NCBI GenBank assembly: GCA_007844125.1 | Contig: CM017564.1 | Span: 12,187,608-12,251,607 of the forward strand | Length of the DNA: 64,000 nt | From: Sinonovacula constricta | Lineage: Eukaryota; Mollusca; Bivalvia; Cardiida; Solecurtidae | Direction: 5' to 3' | Shown: one piece after another, positions 46,690 through 58,247 of the stretch | Layout of the letters: every line of letters starts with the position of its first letter | Numbering within the stretch: the first letter of the stretch is position 1 | The notes under the pieces: generated by a model | The model's input: only the letters and a program-made list of their open reading frames with translations | What the model was told of the DNA's origin: nothing | Database searches by the model: none | Made by a program: the position numbers and the translations under genes

Positions 46690-46775
46690 AGAGCAGGAAG
46701 ACCCCCACCCCCATCCTCCAACAATGGTCTGGGTAGAACCACTGTCACAAGGTCACTGAGCCACGTGTGGAGACT
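46690..46775 (-). mobile_element. SINE-3 scrap
   Basis: AGCAGGAAGACCCCCACCCC and AATGGTCTGGGTAGAACCAC. Followed at 46795-46845 by a tRNA-like piece (GTGGTCTAGTGGTTAAGACA, CAGATCGAACCCCC). Confidence 0.6.
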
Positions 46776-46939
46776 ACTAGCTTGTCAGCATACGTGGTCT
46801 AGTGGTTAAGACATTGGACTTCAGATCGAACCCCCAAAACCGACCAAGTGATGTGAGTCCTTTAGCAAGAATATTTACTTAAGCAAGAATATTTACTGCA
46901 CATAGCTCCAGGTACTCAGTACCCGAGTACTGCTTCTAC

Positions 46940-47115
46940 CCAGAAAGGGGGCGGTCGAGAGGTAAGGGGGCGGTCGTGAGAGGTAAGGGGGCGGTCGAGA
47001 GGTAAGGGGGCGGTCGAGAGGGAAGGGGGCGGTCGAGAGGGAAGGGGGCGGTCGAGAGGGAAGGGGGCGGTCGAGAGGTAAGGGGGCGGTCGAGAGGGAA
47101 GATGGCGGTTGAGAG
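46940..47115. repeat. 19-bp GC-rich minisatellite
   Basis: Nine or so units of GGGGGCGGTCGAGAGGTAA or GGGAA. Stands out in this AT-rich region. The Pro/Arg-rich ORF on the minus strand is its translation. Confidence 0.93.
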
Positions 47116-48737
47116 GGATTAACACAAGTTGAAAGAACTTGTTTCCCAATCGACTATCAATACTTTTAAACTAGCTATATTTGTTTAGAATACAATGGAG
47201 GAATCATATTCTACATGATATAATGTATTATATTTCGAATTTACTAACTGCAAAGAAATGCAGACCTAATAAAATACGAGTCAATGTTTTAACTGCTTTG
47301 TTTATAATAACAGCATCGAAAGCGCTGTTTCGGTGGTGTAAATATAACCATGAAAGAGAGCAATGTTATGTAAATAATGATCCAAATTCAATATTTACAC
47401 CTAGTTATTTATTTCACCCACACTCCACCCCTGTGTAGTACGTTTTCTGATTCTAAATCAAGATTATTACCGAATGTGTGCAGTAACTTGAGATTTAAAT
47501 GCTTAGATGATACAAACGACCTCTGTCATTTCCTTTTATAGAGCTGCAGAGGGCAGTGGGGCCCAATGCTGGATATTACAAATATCTTGACCTGGTAAAT
47601 ATTGCAGTCAGTGGAACAGTCATTCTAATAACATTTTCTTCCCTCCTATCACCAGTTTCCTCTAGTCTTATCTAGTTGTTCATGCATAAATCTGCATTTA
47701 GGTGTTTATCTGCATTGTACAATATGATCCCTTGAACATCTAGTTTAAACAGATGACGAAATTAATGTTTGGCTCTTTTTCAACAAACTGGAAAAAATAA
47801 CAGCCATTACATTTTTGTGCTTAATTTCAAATCTGTTTGCAAAAATTGTATCATTTTTATATGTATTTTTATTTCATATTAACTACAAAGATATTATTTA
47901 AAAAAAAGTACATTGCTTTGTGCTGCTTTTCATGACTTGGTCATATGTGGGTTTTTTTTGACATTTTTTAATGCTAAAAAACACATTTAAAAGATTAAAA
48001 TAACTATTATAGTGAATATTTAAATATTTTAATTGTCCCTTTTAAGTTTATACCAGTTGCTCATGTTCTAAAACAAATACTTGTTTGACATCCCGTAAAG
48101 TTCATAATAATCGCAATTCCCCCCCCCCCCCCCCAGGATTTTCAGGGGAAAAAAATGAATGGACATACTATTTAAGAACATGTTGGTAAAATATAACTGT
48201 TGTTACTCACCATCTGTCCACATAAAGTCTTCAATATTCGATAATCCTATGAATAACTTCGCTTTTAAACTTAGCTTCTAAAACTTGTAAAAGTACAGGT
48301 GACTGAATTTTAATTGACGCCCCCTTTTTGGAAATTGTAAAATCCTCTGGGTGTTAAATAAGAAGTTTACGGTAACTTGTGTTCTAATCTCTATACATGA
48401 TGCACAACCCGACTTTTTAGATCATAAAATGCTATCAGTGTCTTTTATGGCATTAAAACTTTTGACTGCATATCGAAATTAAACATGTACTCACCAATAA
48501 TGTATCTTTGTTACAGAGAAAACATGATTCTGAAAAGATAATGTTAAGTTAATGGGTGGTTTAAAGGGACCAACAATCTTTGAGTTATGCAATGATATTG
48601 TTAACTTGAAGCTAATTTATTGCTGCCTTTACTGTGATAGCATACTGTCAACACCTTGCAGGATATACAAGGGATATTGGTGAATGAATATGAGCTGATG
48701 TGTTTTGGTTTTCATGAAATTTAGCAGGTGATCATCT
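47116..48737. other. No gene seen; C16 tract
   Basis: Unique AT-rich sequence, with sixteen C at 48119-48134 and a SINE-1-like scrap (TGCTGCCTTTACTGTGATAG) at about 48620-48645. Confidence 0.5.
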
Positions 48738-48905
48738 TTTTATTTTTATTTTTTTTATTTTTATTTTTTGATACATCACACCATTACAATGACAGTCATA
48801 TTAGCAACATCCAGCTAATTATTGGTGGAGGAAAACCCTTGACATATGTCTGGGTAGAACCACCAGCACACCACGGTTAGCGAGCAGAGAACGTTATCTC
48901 ACAAG
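48738..48905 (-). mobile_element. SINE-3 fragment
   Basis: TTTGATACATCACACCATTA, GACAGTCATATTAGCAACAT and ATATGTCTGGGTAGAACCAC are in the family order; head lost. Confidence 0.75.
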
Positions 48906-50134
48906 GCACATGACAGAATTTTGAGAACGATGTACGGTTATTTAAAAAATAATAATAACAAAAGTTACTTTATCAAAATGTTTCTGATCAACTGATTTCA
49001 AATTCAGTGGTTTGTTCTTAAAAAAAGCTAACTATGCTGCATGTAAATAGATACGATTTACCACCCATTGAAATCTTTGTTGTGGTGCTATCAATCAGCT
49101 CCAATCTAAACTAATATATTAACAAGCAGCTTTAAGCAAGACCTTTCAATACAACCATAATGTTGTTTACATTTTCCTCAAGGTTATGTTTGACTCAATA
49201 TGTCAGTTACTAACTTTTAAGTTTAAATACACCATTTTCAATTGGATTTGAAATACATTTTTTTTTTTCCAAGGTAATACCGTCTTTTTTACCTTTTACT
49301 CGCTGAAAACAAGAGTCTTTCTATTTACATACAACATACCTAACCCTGATGGTGTTTTCAGCACATAATAGATTAAGTTAAAAGTACAATTTTTTAAGTT
49401 AACAAGAAACAACGAAAAAACATTTTTAATCTGGGTTTTCGTTTAATCCTTAGAGCTCTATTTTAAGTTTAAATACCATTTTTTAACCCGTTCATTCATA
49501 GTTCAACTACAATTTTGAAAATTCACCGGACTTTGTTGTGTTTCTTTAATAGAGATAACTTGATTTTAATAAATATATGTTCAACTTGTAATAATAGATT
49601 TAAGGCTGAACCAGTCTACACATGAACTGTTAGTCATACAGATTCTGCTAATGATTGTGAATAGTTTGTAAAGGTGTAACATGGTGAATACATGCAGGAT
49701 AGGGTAAAATAATAATATATCAGGTAAAATACAGAAAAGTACACAATTTTTTATGTTGAAATAGCACTTTTTGGTAACTACTACTACATTTTTTCAAAAC
49801 GAAATATCACTTTTTAAAACATGTTGATTACCATGTTTTAAGATAAAAATCTCACTCGAGAAGGAAGCATGTCTAACTAAAAGATGGTTTTAAAAAATTA
49901 TCCACAATTACACATGTCTGCATTCATATTAGCCACAAGCAATGAAAAACAGACATACTAATTTATGTTTCAGCTTTGAATGCCTTAAAGCAATTATTTC
50001 TCCCAGCAACCTTTGCTCCATCACTTAAGTTAGACTTAATTTCCTCAATTTAAATGTATAGATTAAAACCTCCAATTATGATTTTAAATGCTTGTCACCT
50101 TGAATTCAGTTTTATATTGATTTTCAGTCAGCAA
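48906..50134. other. No gene seen
   Basis: AT-rich, unique, many T runs; no coding signature. Confidence 0.5.
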
Positions 50135-50138
50135 TTAA

Positions 50139-50372
50139 CCCTTTAGCTCATGCATATGCCATTTTACGCATTTGTAAAGCATTCACAATTATTCCTTTTA
50201 TATTCAGGTGCATCAACACAACTAAGGGTTTATTTGTTGACTTGTTTAATCTAGGTTATATAAGTAAATGCAGAAAATGCATGTGTTTACAATATTTAAA
50301 AACTGTTTCAAAGAAAATCAACAAAATCAAGTGAATTTTTAAAACCCTATACATTTACTATGAATAAAAGGG
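50139..50372. mobile_element. piggyBac-like MITE, second copy
   Basis: Closely matches 44730-44963 end to end (CATGCATATGCCATTTTACG; ACTGTTTCAAAGAAAATCAA). TTAA at 50135-50138 on the left; the right flank reads CTGA where TTAA is expected, so that copy of the target has mutated. Confidence 0.8.
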
Positions 50373-50447
50373 CTGAAACTAGCTTCTGACAAGGGTGGGG
50401 TTTGTTTTTTCACAAAATGTGTTATTGTTTGTTTGTCTGGGATGGGT

Positions 50448-50716
50448 TGGGATTTGCCGGCATTTTTATCGATACTGTGCAGCAATACTGTGCAGCGACA
50501 TTTCTATCATTATAGCACAGGGACACTAATGAGGTGCCCAGGGACTGAGCCCGGCCGGTCCATTATACTGACACCAACGAGTCAGGCGTAAAATGCTGTC
50601 CCCTAAGACCCGAGCGTTAGAGGGAAGCCACTTCTACCAACTTTAAAGTCTTTGGTTTGACCCGGCCAAGGGTTTGAACCTGCGACCTCCCGATCCACAA
50701 GCCGACGCTCTACCAC
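50448..50716 (-). mobile_element. SINE-2 copy
   Basis: GGGATTTGCCGGCATTTTTA to GCCGACGCTCTACCAC. A local duplication of ATACTGTGCAGC occurs at its left end. A SINE-3 scrap follows at 50815-50905. Confidence 0.9.
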
Positions 50717-50916
50717 TTTCAATTATCAATTACGAGAGAATGACATCAATTATCGACATAGAGAACCATTTACACTCCGCTAATCGATATATCTTCCTAT
50801 CATCTGCGCACCACTAGTAGAACCACTGGTGCAGCTCAGGTCAGCTGGCAGACCTTTCCTCATTAAGACCTTCACCCTGACTCAAACCCACGCGGTGGGA
50901 GCCTAATCACTATATT

Positions 50917-52064
50917 TCATATTCATTTACATTCCATCTAGTTATTAATCAATAGACATTCCTAATTAACTTATAATTGAAAGATTAAAACTAAGAATAA
51001 CATTAATATATTGTGATTTCAGTAACATTTAAAAGTCAAGTTTGGGTGCAGAAAAGATTCTTATGATGATTAATCGTTATTACTTCAAAAATTAACAAAT
51101 TCATTTTTACATTTTCTTGAAGTGGTACAAAAGATACTGGTACAAAATTGCAATTCATTTTACATATGCCACTAGGTCAAAATGAAGGCCTAACCTGATT
51201 TTATGGCTGCATACGTGTTTCGTCGGATAAGCTGTTCTTAATTTAAGCCGTTCTTAGTTTTTACTTCCATGTTCGTAAAATGCATCCATATTCCACATTG
51301 GCAACTTGAAATTTACCAAAATGTCAACATTACAAATAGACAACTAGGTCAGACTAATTTTACCATTTCCTCTTTATGTAACTACTAGCAATCCTTAATG
51401 ACACAAGTAATGTTCAGTTATTTTGTGCTAAAGATTCCTCACTAAACCAAACACACCTATGATGGCTCTAGTATAAACTAAACATCTTACATTTCCAGTC
51501 TGCGTCAGAATCGTCAAAATGGCTACCTCTTTACCATATTTTTGGTAGTGTTTACAGTCAGCCTCAAAAAGTTTCCTGTGATATTTTCTAATTCCATTAT
51601 GGAATTGGGTTTCCATTGGGTTTTATTTTTCTAGCTTGAACTTGTTTTTTTACTGTTTTGTTTTTTTACCATTTCCACTATCTTTACGCTAGGAAATTTA
51701 AACAGATATACAACTTAACATTAATAAACGAAGATATGTTGCTACATGTTTTCCATCGTTCATCTGCTGCAATATCTACCACCCATAATACATATTCCTT
51801 CATCAAAGCCAATGTCATAAATGTTACAGACTTCTCCTTTATAAAAATTATGTGAACTTTTAGTATAAGTGTCATTTGTATATCACTTTACTTTGCAATA
51901 CCAGCAACAATCACTATCAAGAAAAAGTTATTGATAGAAAAAACAACAATTATCATCCTTTAAATTATTTCTTAATGCTGCACAGTTTGTTGCAGAAAGT
52001 AAACACAGCATTATCTCTATATGTGCTCAAGCTCTGCTCGACGCCATAAAAAATCATAAAATAA
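50917..52064. other. No assigned gene
   Basis: Minus-strand frame 51428-51616 ends at a donor-like AAT|GTAAGA (about 51490) and encodes a charged stretch (KLFEADCKHYQKYGKEV), but a stop lies just upstream and the acceptor is weak. Too little to call. Confidence 0.3.
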
Positions 52065-52067
52065 GGA

Positions 52068-52345
52068 AACATGTACGTATCCGGTCTGGGGGTGGAACCC
52101 TTCCTTAAACAGGTGTATGTTCTACACGTACGTATCCAGTCCTGGGGTGAAACCCTTCCTTAAACAGGTGTATGTTCTACACGTACGTATCCAGTCCGGG
52201 GGTGAAACCCTTCTTTAAACAGGTGTATGTTCTACACGTACGTATCCAGTCCGGGGGTGGAACCCTTCCTTAAACAGGTGTACGTTCTACACGTATGTAT
52301 CTAGTCCAGGGGTGGAACCCTTCCTTAAACAGGTGTATGTTCTAC
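52068..52345. repeat. ~55-bp tandem repeat, five units
   Basis: Units of CACGTACGTATCCAGTCCGG, GGTGGAACCCTTCCTTAAAC and AGGTGTATGTTCTA. High identity. Confidence 0.94.
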
Positions 52346-53660
52346 CAACTAATCTAACTGGGTTGCTTACACTTTCTATGCCAAAAAAAATCAACTGATT
52401 ACTACGCACTACATATATAATATACACACTGACGCTACACAGGAAGTGGCCAGCTGAAAAGGATTAATTCTAGGGTGTAACAAATTGTTAACTTAGCTAT
52501 TATTAATACACAAAAATCAACTGAAATAATTCTCAGTCTGAGATGGAAGCTTATAACTGCTTAACTTCTCCCTGCAATGATTCAAGACCCAGTCTGGGCG
52601 AAGAATTTCAACAGCAAGTTCTTCCAGTTAACAAGTACTGCATAGGTGTTACTTCTCTAAAAAAATTTCTGAGATCCTCCTAGAACAAATTTTCCAAATA
52701 CAGCCATATGTTTGACCTTGCAATTTGCAGTAAATTTTAAAAACTTCTTATTTTGAAAAATTTCTGCAAATATGGTTGTTGAAATTATCTTTAACCATCA
52801 CCAAGCATCTTAAATTCTGAGAAAAAGAATGCACATTGAATTGATAATTCCAATGCACACACACATACTGCTAGTGATATACTTTTATATATATATAAGG
52901 ATGTAAAAAATGAATTAATGTTAATTCATACTGACGGGATTAAGTTGAAAAGATTTAACACATTTCTATCAGTTAGAGATTTACCGAAGTAATAAATCTT
53001 CTGTTGAGATTTGTCCCTAAGATCTTAGTGACAGATTAACCAGGATAATAAATCATCTACACTCTCAGTTACATGTGTAAACAAGTGCAAACTGATGGTC
53101 ACACTGTTCAGTGCACATCATAAATTGTAAAACAGTGCTGTGTAAATATATGAAAAAATATGCATAGCTATAAATATGTATATACATATTTTTTGAAAAG
53201 TATGTAATGCATTAATTTGAATTCGATGTCCACATTTTTATGACAATTGACATCCAAGTGTCATTAATAACAAGGTGACAGGCAAGATGATCAACTCAAA
53301 TGGGGCAAAACAAAACAAAACCATTAAGCACTTTTCTATTCCTAATTATCACAAAAACACTCATAGTTGTTATCACATAAGTATTCGTTTTTGACAGTTT
53401 CTTGCAGCACGTGTAATTCGTCAATAATTGTATTTTGTTTTGTGATTACGTCAATCATGCAATGTGAAAATGTCAAAACTGGTTGCAAAATTGATTTCAC
53501 AAAACCACGTTATTACGTAAAATCTACGGCAATTCTTGCAGTTGCAGAATTCGAACATATTGCCAACAACAGAATAAACCTATCAATACAACTCTCACCC
53601 TGTCTGCAGAACGCATATGATCAAAAAAAGACTACAAATGCTTAAAAATACAGTGAAATG
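52346..53660. other. No assigned gene
   Basis: Unique AT-rich sequence. Plus ORF 53367-53645 (92 codons) has no recognisable domain. Confidence 0.4.
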
Positions 53661-53668
53661 CCACCTAC

Positions 53669-53691
53669 CATTCCGTAACTGAAGTCGCCAT
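53669..53691 (-). CDS. Candidate first coding exon, minus strand
   Basis: Reverse complement reads AAAACATGGCGACTTCAGTT, then ACGGAATG|GTAGGTGG. The ATG has A at -3 and G at +4 (strong Kozak context) and opens seven codons (MATSVTE) before a good GTAGGT donor. No downstream exon is identified, so the product is unknown. 53692-53969 could be a shared promoter with the plus-strand ORF at 53970. Confidence 0.22.
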
Positions 53692-53969
53692 GTTTTGATT
53701 TTGTCACTTCATTAGCATAAAAAGGATATTAAAAATTATGTAACCGTATTTCGTTTTAACACGTTTCGGCGCATTGTCTCTTAATTCTGGTTGTGTAATA
53801 GTGTTATATGTTTATTTGTGTTATTAGAATTAAAGCTATGTGGTGTCATACATTTTTCTTTTTTGTGATTTTATAAAATATTGATGATACACTTTTGCTA
53901 TTCCTGATTCGGGCCAACTGATCAACTCCAACTTACGGAAGGTCGTTATTACAGCACTGCACATGCGTA

Positions 53970-54200
53970 ATGGCGATGGAAAAAATACAGCGTAAAAAAC
54001 AGAGTTACCCAATTGTGCAGTTGTTATCCACTGTGCTGAATTATGTACGCAAGAATGTTGAGATGTTGGTGGACGTGTCTTCATATGTCCCAATCTGTTC
54101 TACTTTAATTAAGGAGCCGACACAGTTGTCTACTGGATATAGTTTTAACATAGGCAGATGTCATTACTATTATTATCATGTATCTGTTTGTCTTAGTTAG
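53970..54200 (+). CDS. Unrecognised 76-codon ORF
   Basis: MAMEKIQRKKQ... with a lysine/arginine-rich start, then a Val/Leu-rich helix-like stretch (IVQLLSTVLNYVRKNVEMLV) and a Tyr-rich end. Context at the ATG is GTAATGG. The first ~50 codons look protein-like; the end may be intron read-through, although I see no strong donor. No family recognised. Confidence 0.25.
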   Translation: MAMEKIQRKKQSYPIVQLLSTVLNYVRKNVEMLVDVSSYVPICSTLIKEPTQLSTGYSFNIGRCHYYYYHVSVCLS

Positions 54201-55079
54201 TAACCCTTTAGATGAGTGGTCAGTTATGTTTTGTCCAGTAATGTGTGTCCAGTCTGGTGTGGCCAGTCCAGTATCTGTCCAAATACTAACCAATCAGCAT
54301 GCATACTTCTTCTCAGTCTCTGAACTTACATCTTAATTAAACTTCTCTTTGGGCTAGGTTTTCGACCATTAATCATATGTTTTGCTAGAGATTTAAATTA
54401 TTGAAGTTTGTATACTTTAATAACCGCTGCCCGACTTGGTTTGTTTTATGCCTTATTTCAAGTGAGGTTTATTGTAAATTTGAAGATTGGCTTTATATGA
54501 CCTACATTAATAATAACTACTGACTTGTGATACATACCATTTCGTTTAATAACAATCTTGAGTGGAATAAAATAAATAAATTAAAAAAAAAACACTCAAA
54601 CAAATGGACCTGCACCGGAACTGTTATTTTCATAACCCCCGGTCAACACAGATTTATGCTGTAATTGTTTATATATTCCAAGCTTTATATTTATGTCATA
54701 TCAAGTTAAGTAATAATTGCTATAATCACGGAAGCAACTGCCAACAGGATAAAACTGCAGAGCGCAGTTCTAAGCAAATCAGAGTACAAATAGATATTCA
54801 AAAAGAGGACCGAACTTGCCAACAATCGGTAAACATACCCCGATTTTAGCTTTAATTAGATATCAAATAAATGTTACCCGGCCGATGTGGCCAAAATGCA
54901 CTGAATTTAAATTGAACTCCCAGATATTTATTTCGTCAATACTACACCACTGTGATCTGAACCTTAAAATTCTGAGTGCGCAATTCTTTTCCGAACTTGT
55001 GCGATCATTTTAGCTTGAGACTTTGAGATGAACCCATGTCATTCATAACCTAGTACAGAGCTACAGAAGTCGGTGAGGC
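54201..55079. other. No gene seen
   Basis: Unique AT-rich sequence with short ORFs (54604-54849, 54816-55013) lacking any domain. Confidence 0.45.
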
Positions 55080-55347
55080 TTCACTTCAGTGAAGATCCCT
55101 TATATTGGCGGCCATTTTTGATGGCAACTTGAAGAGATTTTAATATGAATTAAAAACAGCTCATAAAAGCTGTTAAATTTGATACGAATTTCAGTAAAAT
55201 AGACTGAAGAATAAGAACACAGGGACGTGAGTTAAAGACAGCACATATTTATTTTTAGATTTCGACCTGCATTAGCTTCTGCCTTCAAAGATGGCTACCT
55301 TAAACTGTTTTATCAGGGCCTGTGATGTCACATGGAAACTATCTATA
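55080..55347. mobile_element. MITE-B copy
   Basis: Left part (CAGTGAAGATCCCTTATATT, GGCGGCCATTTTTGATGG) and right part (TTCGACCTGCATTAGCTTCT, CACATGGAAACTATCTATAG) match the longer copy at 57226-57728. The left terminal bases have decayed. Confidence 0.82.
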
Positions 55348-55704
55348 GTTTAAAAATATAACAATATTAATATTAACGTTTAAAAAATGCATGTACACAA
55401 TTGACGCATCTAGTTGCCTTCGACATGCATATTTATTTTCTGTATACGCACTCCAGTGTCAATCTTTTGTGTTTCCGAAATTTAGCAAACCCTGGTCGGT
55501 GTCGCAAGTGACAAGAAGACATATATAGCTCTAATTTGAAAATTTACGAACTTAACATGCATGTTCAACGCTGCCAAACAATGTAGGTTTTTAATAATAG
55601 TAAAATTTCCTTCTGATGCCCTTTTTACAATCGGACAGAAAACAGATAAAAAGATAGGAAATTCCACGTTAGTTTGTCGAATCACTGTGACACAAATACG
55701 AGGC

Positions 55705-55748
55705 CAATCGGAACTCCTCGGGTAATTCCGTCCTCGGTGTTCCGATTG
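55705..55748. other. 10-bp inverted repeat in GC-richer patch
   Basis: CAATCGGAAC (55705-55714) and GTTCCGATTG (55739-55748) are perfect reverse complements around a 24-base loop with two CCTCGG motifs. It could be a hairpin, paired factor sites, or an element end. The rest of 55350-56450 shows no gene. Confidence 0.5.
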
Positions 55749-56458
55749 ATAGGAGGCTTAAACTGCGCTGACTTTGTTCATTTTTTGCTAAGAACTGCAC
55801 ACATGTGTGTAAAGGTATTTCCTTGATGGTTTGTGAGGCTACAATCTGAACACAACGGCAATTTCCGTCGCATTCCGTAGTAATTCAGTTGGCTACCCCA
55901 TTATGTGCTAATTGAAAACCCGTTGATCATATACCGTACAGTGTATTTCCAATGTTTTGACTGGTATGCGAGTGTCGATTGTTTAAACAGAACAATAATC
56001 ACAGTCTATCTTATCTATTTCCTGTTTATACTGACGACCATGGCAGTGTTTCTCTGTTCATTTTTCTCCAACTTCCAAAGGTAATAACTTGCAGTCCATG
56101 GAAGTATTGTCTATCTGTATATAGTTGACTTAAACGAGAAAATATATGCACGCTTTTATGCAATAGTCAACATTTGTTTGGTTGAACAAAAATGTTGACA
56201 TTTTCTGCTGAAAAAAGCCCTCAAACATCCAGAACGTCATGGTCGTTTGTGTGCACTGCCGAGAACTAATTGGATAAAGAAATTGTCAGCAAGCCTAAGT
56301 CCAGGCCAGTTTAAAGCTAACACTTTAGCAGAGTAGGCTCTGTAATGTTGTGTTGTTGATGTTTTTGTATTCCTTACCAACTATCAAGGTGTTACCCACA
56401 CTCTGTGGCTTTCTTTTCATTGTTTACATTTGAAAAAACCCTCAAGATGTGCGAGGTT

Positions 56459-57111
56459 GGGTACCGGTCACTTCAGATTGGGTACCGATCACTTCAGGTT
56501 GGGTACCAGTCACTTCGGTAAATGACCACTTCAGTAAATTGATCTTACATAGGGATTAGTCCGGTCATTTCGGTAAATAGGTAAACATATACTATAATAC
56601 CTGATTGAGACGGAAAATTGGCTATGTCTATGTGTGAAAAGATTTTCACACTTCAGCCCGAGACAGATAATTTAATCATTTATTTATTGTCTCTTTGTTT
56701 GACGCGCGTCTACTAGAAAATGCTTACATCCGGGACCCATCATAACAGTGTTGTTGTTGTTGAGGAAAAATTTCAGTTCAACAAATGCGGGAAATAACAA
56801 CAATATTACGTGAATATACACCGCCTAATTTTAAGCATAACAGATAGGATTGATCATAATATATACATAAATATTCATATTTATTTTATTTACATCCTGA
56901 TGTTGGTATTTTCTAGTATTCTAGTATTGACCAGTCTCTGCTAGGTGAAACCAAGAGACAATAAATAAATGATTAAACACAAGGACATAGCCAATTCTCC
57001 ATCTCAATCAGGTATTATACTATATGTTTGCCTATTTACCGAAACGACCTGACTAATCCCTATATAAGATAAATTTACCGAAGTGGTCATTTACCGAAGT
57101 GACCATAAACC
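56459..57111. mobile_element. Long-terminal-inverted-repeat (foldback) element
   Basis: Arms of about 150-200 bp: left AAATGACCACTTCAGTAAAT ... ATACCTGATTGAGACGG ... ATTTATTTATTGTCTC; right arm is the reverse complement (GAGACAATAAATAAATGATT ... CTCAATCAGGTATTAT ... TTTACCGAAGTGGTCATTTA). The left tip carries three tandem GGGTACCRGTCACTTC units. GCGAGGTT at 56451-56458 and 57112-57119 may be an 8-bp target duplication (hAT-like length), but the left tip units resemble it. No transposase ORF. Confidence 0.82.
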
Positions 57112-57225
57112 GCGAGGTTAGGTCTCTGTAAAACCTGGGTTAAGCACTACAGTCAGACCCTTTTGCTGACTGACTATTCCAAGGTGGTAACTGTTGGGTT
57201 TTTGCTTTTTGTTTAATGACTCATC

Positions 57226-57728
57226 ATATAGTTTCCACATCAGTGAAATCCCTTACCTTGGCAGCCATCTTTGATGGTAACTTCAAGTGATTTTCAGATG
57301 AATTGTAATTTCCTCATTTGTGGTTGAAAAATTAAAAGCCATACACCATTGGAAAGCTCTTTAAATGCATATTTTTAGAATATATATATGTATATTTTTT
57401 AATTGATAAATGCACAAAGAATTAATACACATAAATAAATAAAATTATTGGCTCATCCTTAAACAAAATGAACAGTGTACCTTTTTTGGTTGTATTTGTC
57501 TTACTTTTTAAACTATCAAAATATAGTTTTGATATTAAAAATACATTATAAAAGTTGTTTAATTTAATATAAAAATTCAGAAAAATAGACTGAATAATAA
57601 AAACACAGTGGTTAGTTTAATATATCACATATTTCCAGATTTCGACCTGTATTAGCTTCTGCCTTCAAAGACGGCTGCCTTAAACTGTCTTATCAGTGCC
57701 TATGACATCACATGGAAACTATCTATAA
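57226..57728. mobile_element. MITE-B, complete longer copy
   Basis: Termini TATAGTTTCCACATCAGTG and, reversed, TATAGATAGTTTCCATGTGA form the inverted repeat. Both ends carry GCCATCTTTG or GCCGTCTTTG slightly inside. About 240 bp of extra interior compared with 55080-55347. No ORF. Confidence 0.87.
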
Positions 57729-58039
57729 TAGAATCAGTTTTTGTGACAAGACATTAGACACTGTAAGGATTATGCTTTTTACTTCCAGAAAGATGGAAAT
57801 AAGAAAAATAACATAAGAGGAAAAAAGACAGTAATGACGTTCTAAGCAATTTCTTTTGGTTCATCTAAGCAAGACCAATCCAGCTTGTTGTTCGAATTTC
57901 CTAGTAAATTTCTACCTTCTGACGATCTTTGTGTCAGTCTGCAGTCATATTCTTTACTTGTTTATACTGAAGTAGTAGTGAGGAAGATTTGAACTGTTTG
58001 TATATAAATGATTGAGATTATCTTTATTTTAAATTTCAG

Positions 58040-58096
58040 ATGAGACATGATGTGGAGTTCATGCTTTTTAAGCATGCCACTGCACATTTGGTGTAA
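58040..58096 (+). promoter_or_regulatory. Possible upstream ORF in the FBXO10 leader exon
   Basis: If the first coding exon begins after the acceptor AAATTTCAG (ends 58039), its first bases are ATG and open 18 codons to TAA at 58094-58096, in the same frame as the main ATG at 58175. Such a uORF could lower translation. Exon start is inferred. Confidence 0.4.
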
Positions 58097-58174
58097 GCGA
58101 GACAAGGACCATAGGTTATAAAGCTTTCACTTGGCAGGGACACAACAGGGGCAGATAATCCAGACTCTACCAGC

Positions 58175-58247
58175 ATGGATCGAGAGGATATCGAAACCAT
58201 CTCTAGCCTCACAATCAAGACAGATACTGGCAGTAAAGTGTTGCCAG
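58175..58247 (+). CDS. FBXO10: FBXO10 coding exon 1
   Basis: Starts MDREDIETISSL and ends TTGCCAG|GTATCC, a consensus donor; 24 codons plus one base. An in-frame TAA 78 bases upstream of the ATG limits the start. The exon probably extends left to an acceptor at 58039, implying a further non-coding 5' exon not located. Confidence 0.85.

Noticed and set aside
46940..47115. CpG-island promoter
   Set aside because: The GC-rich stretch is a 19-bp minisatellite with no adjacent gene start.
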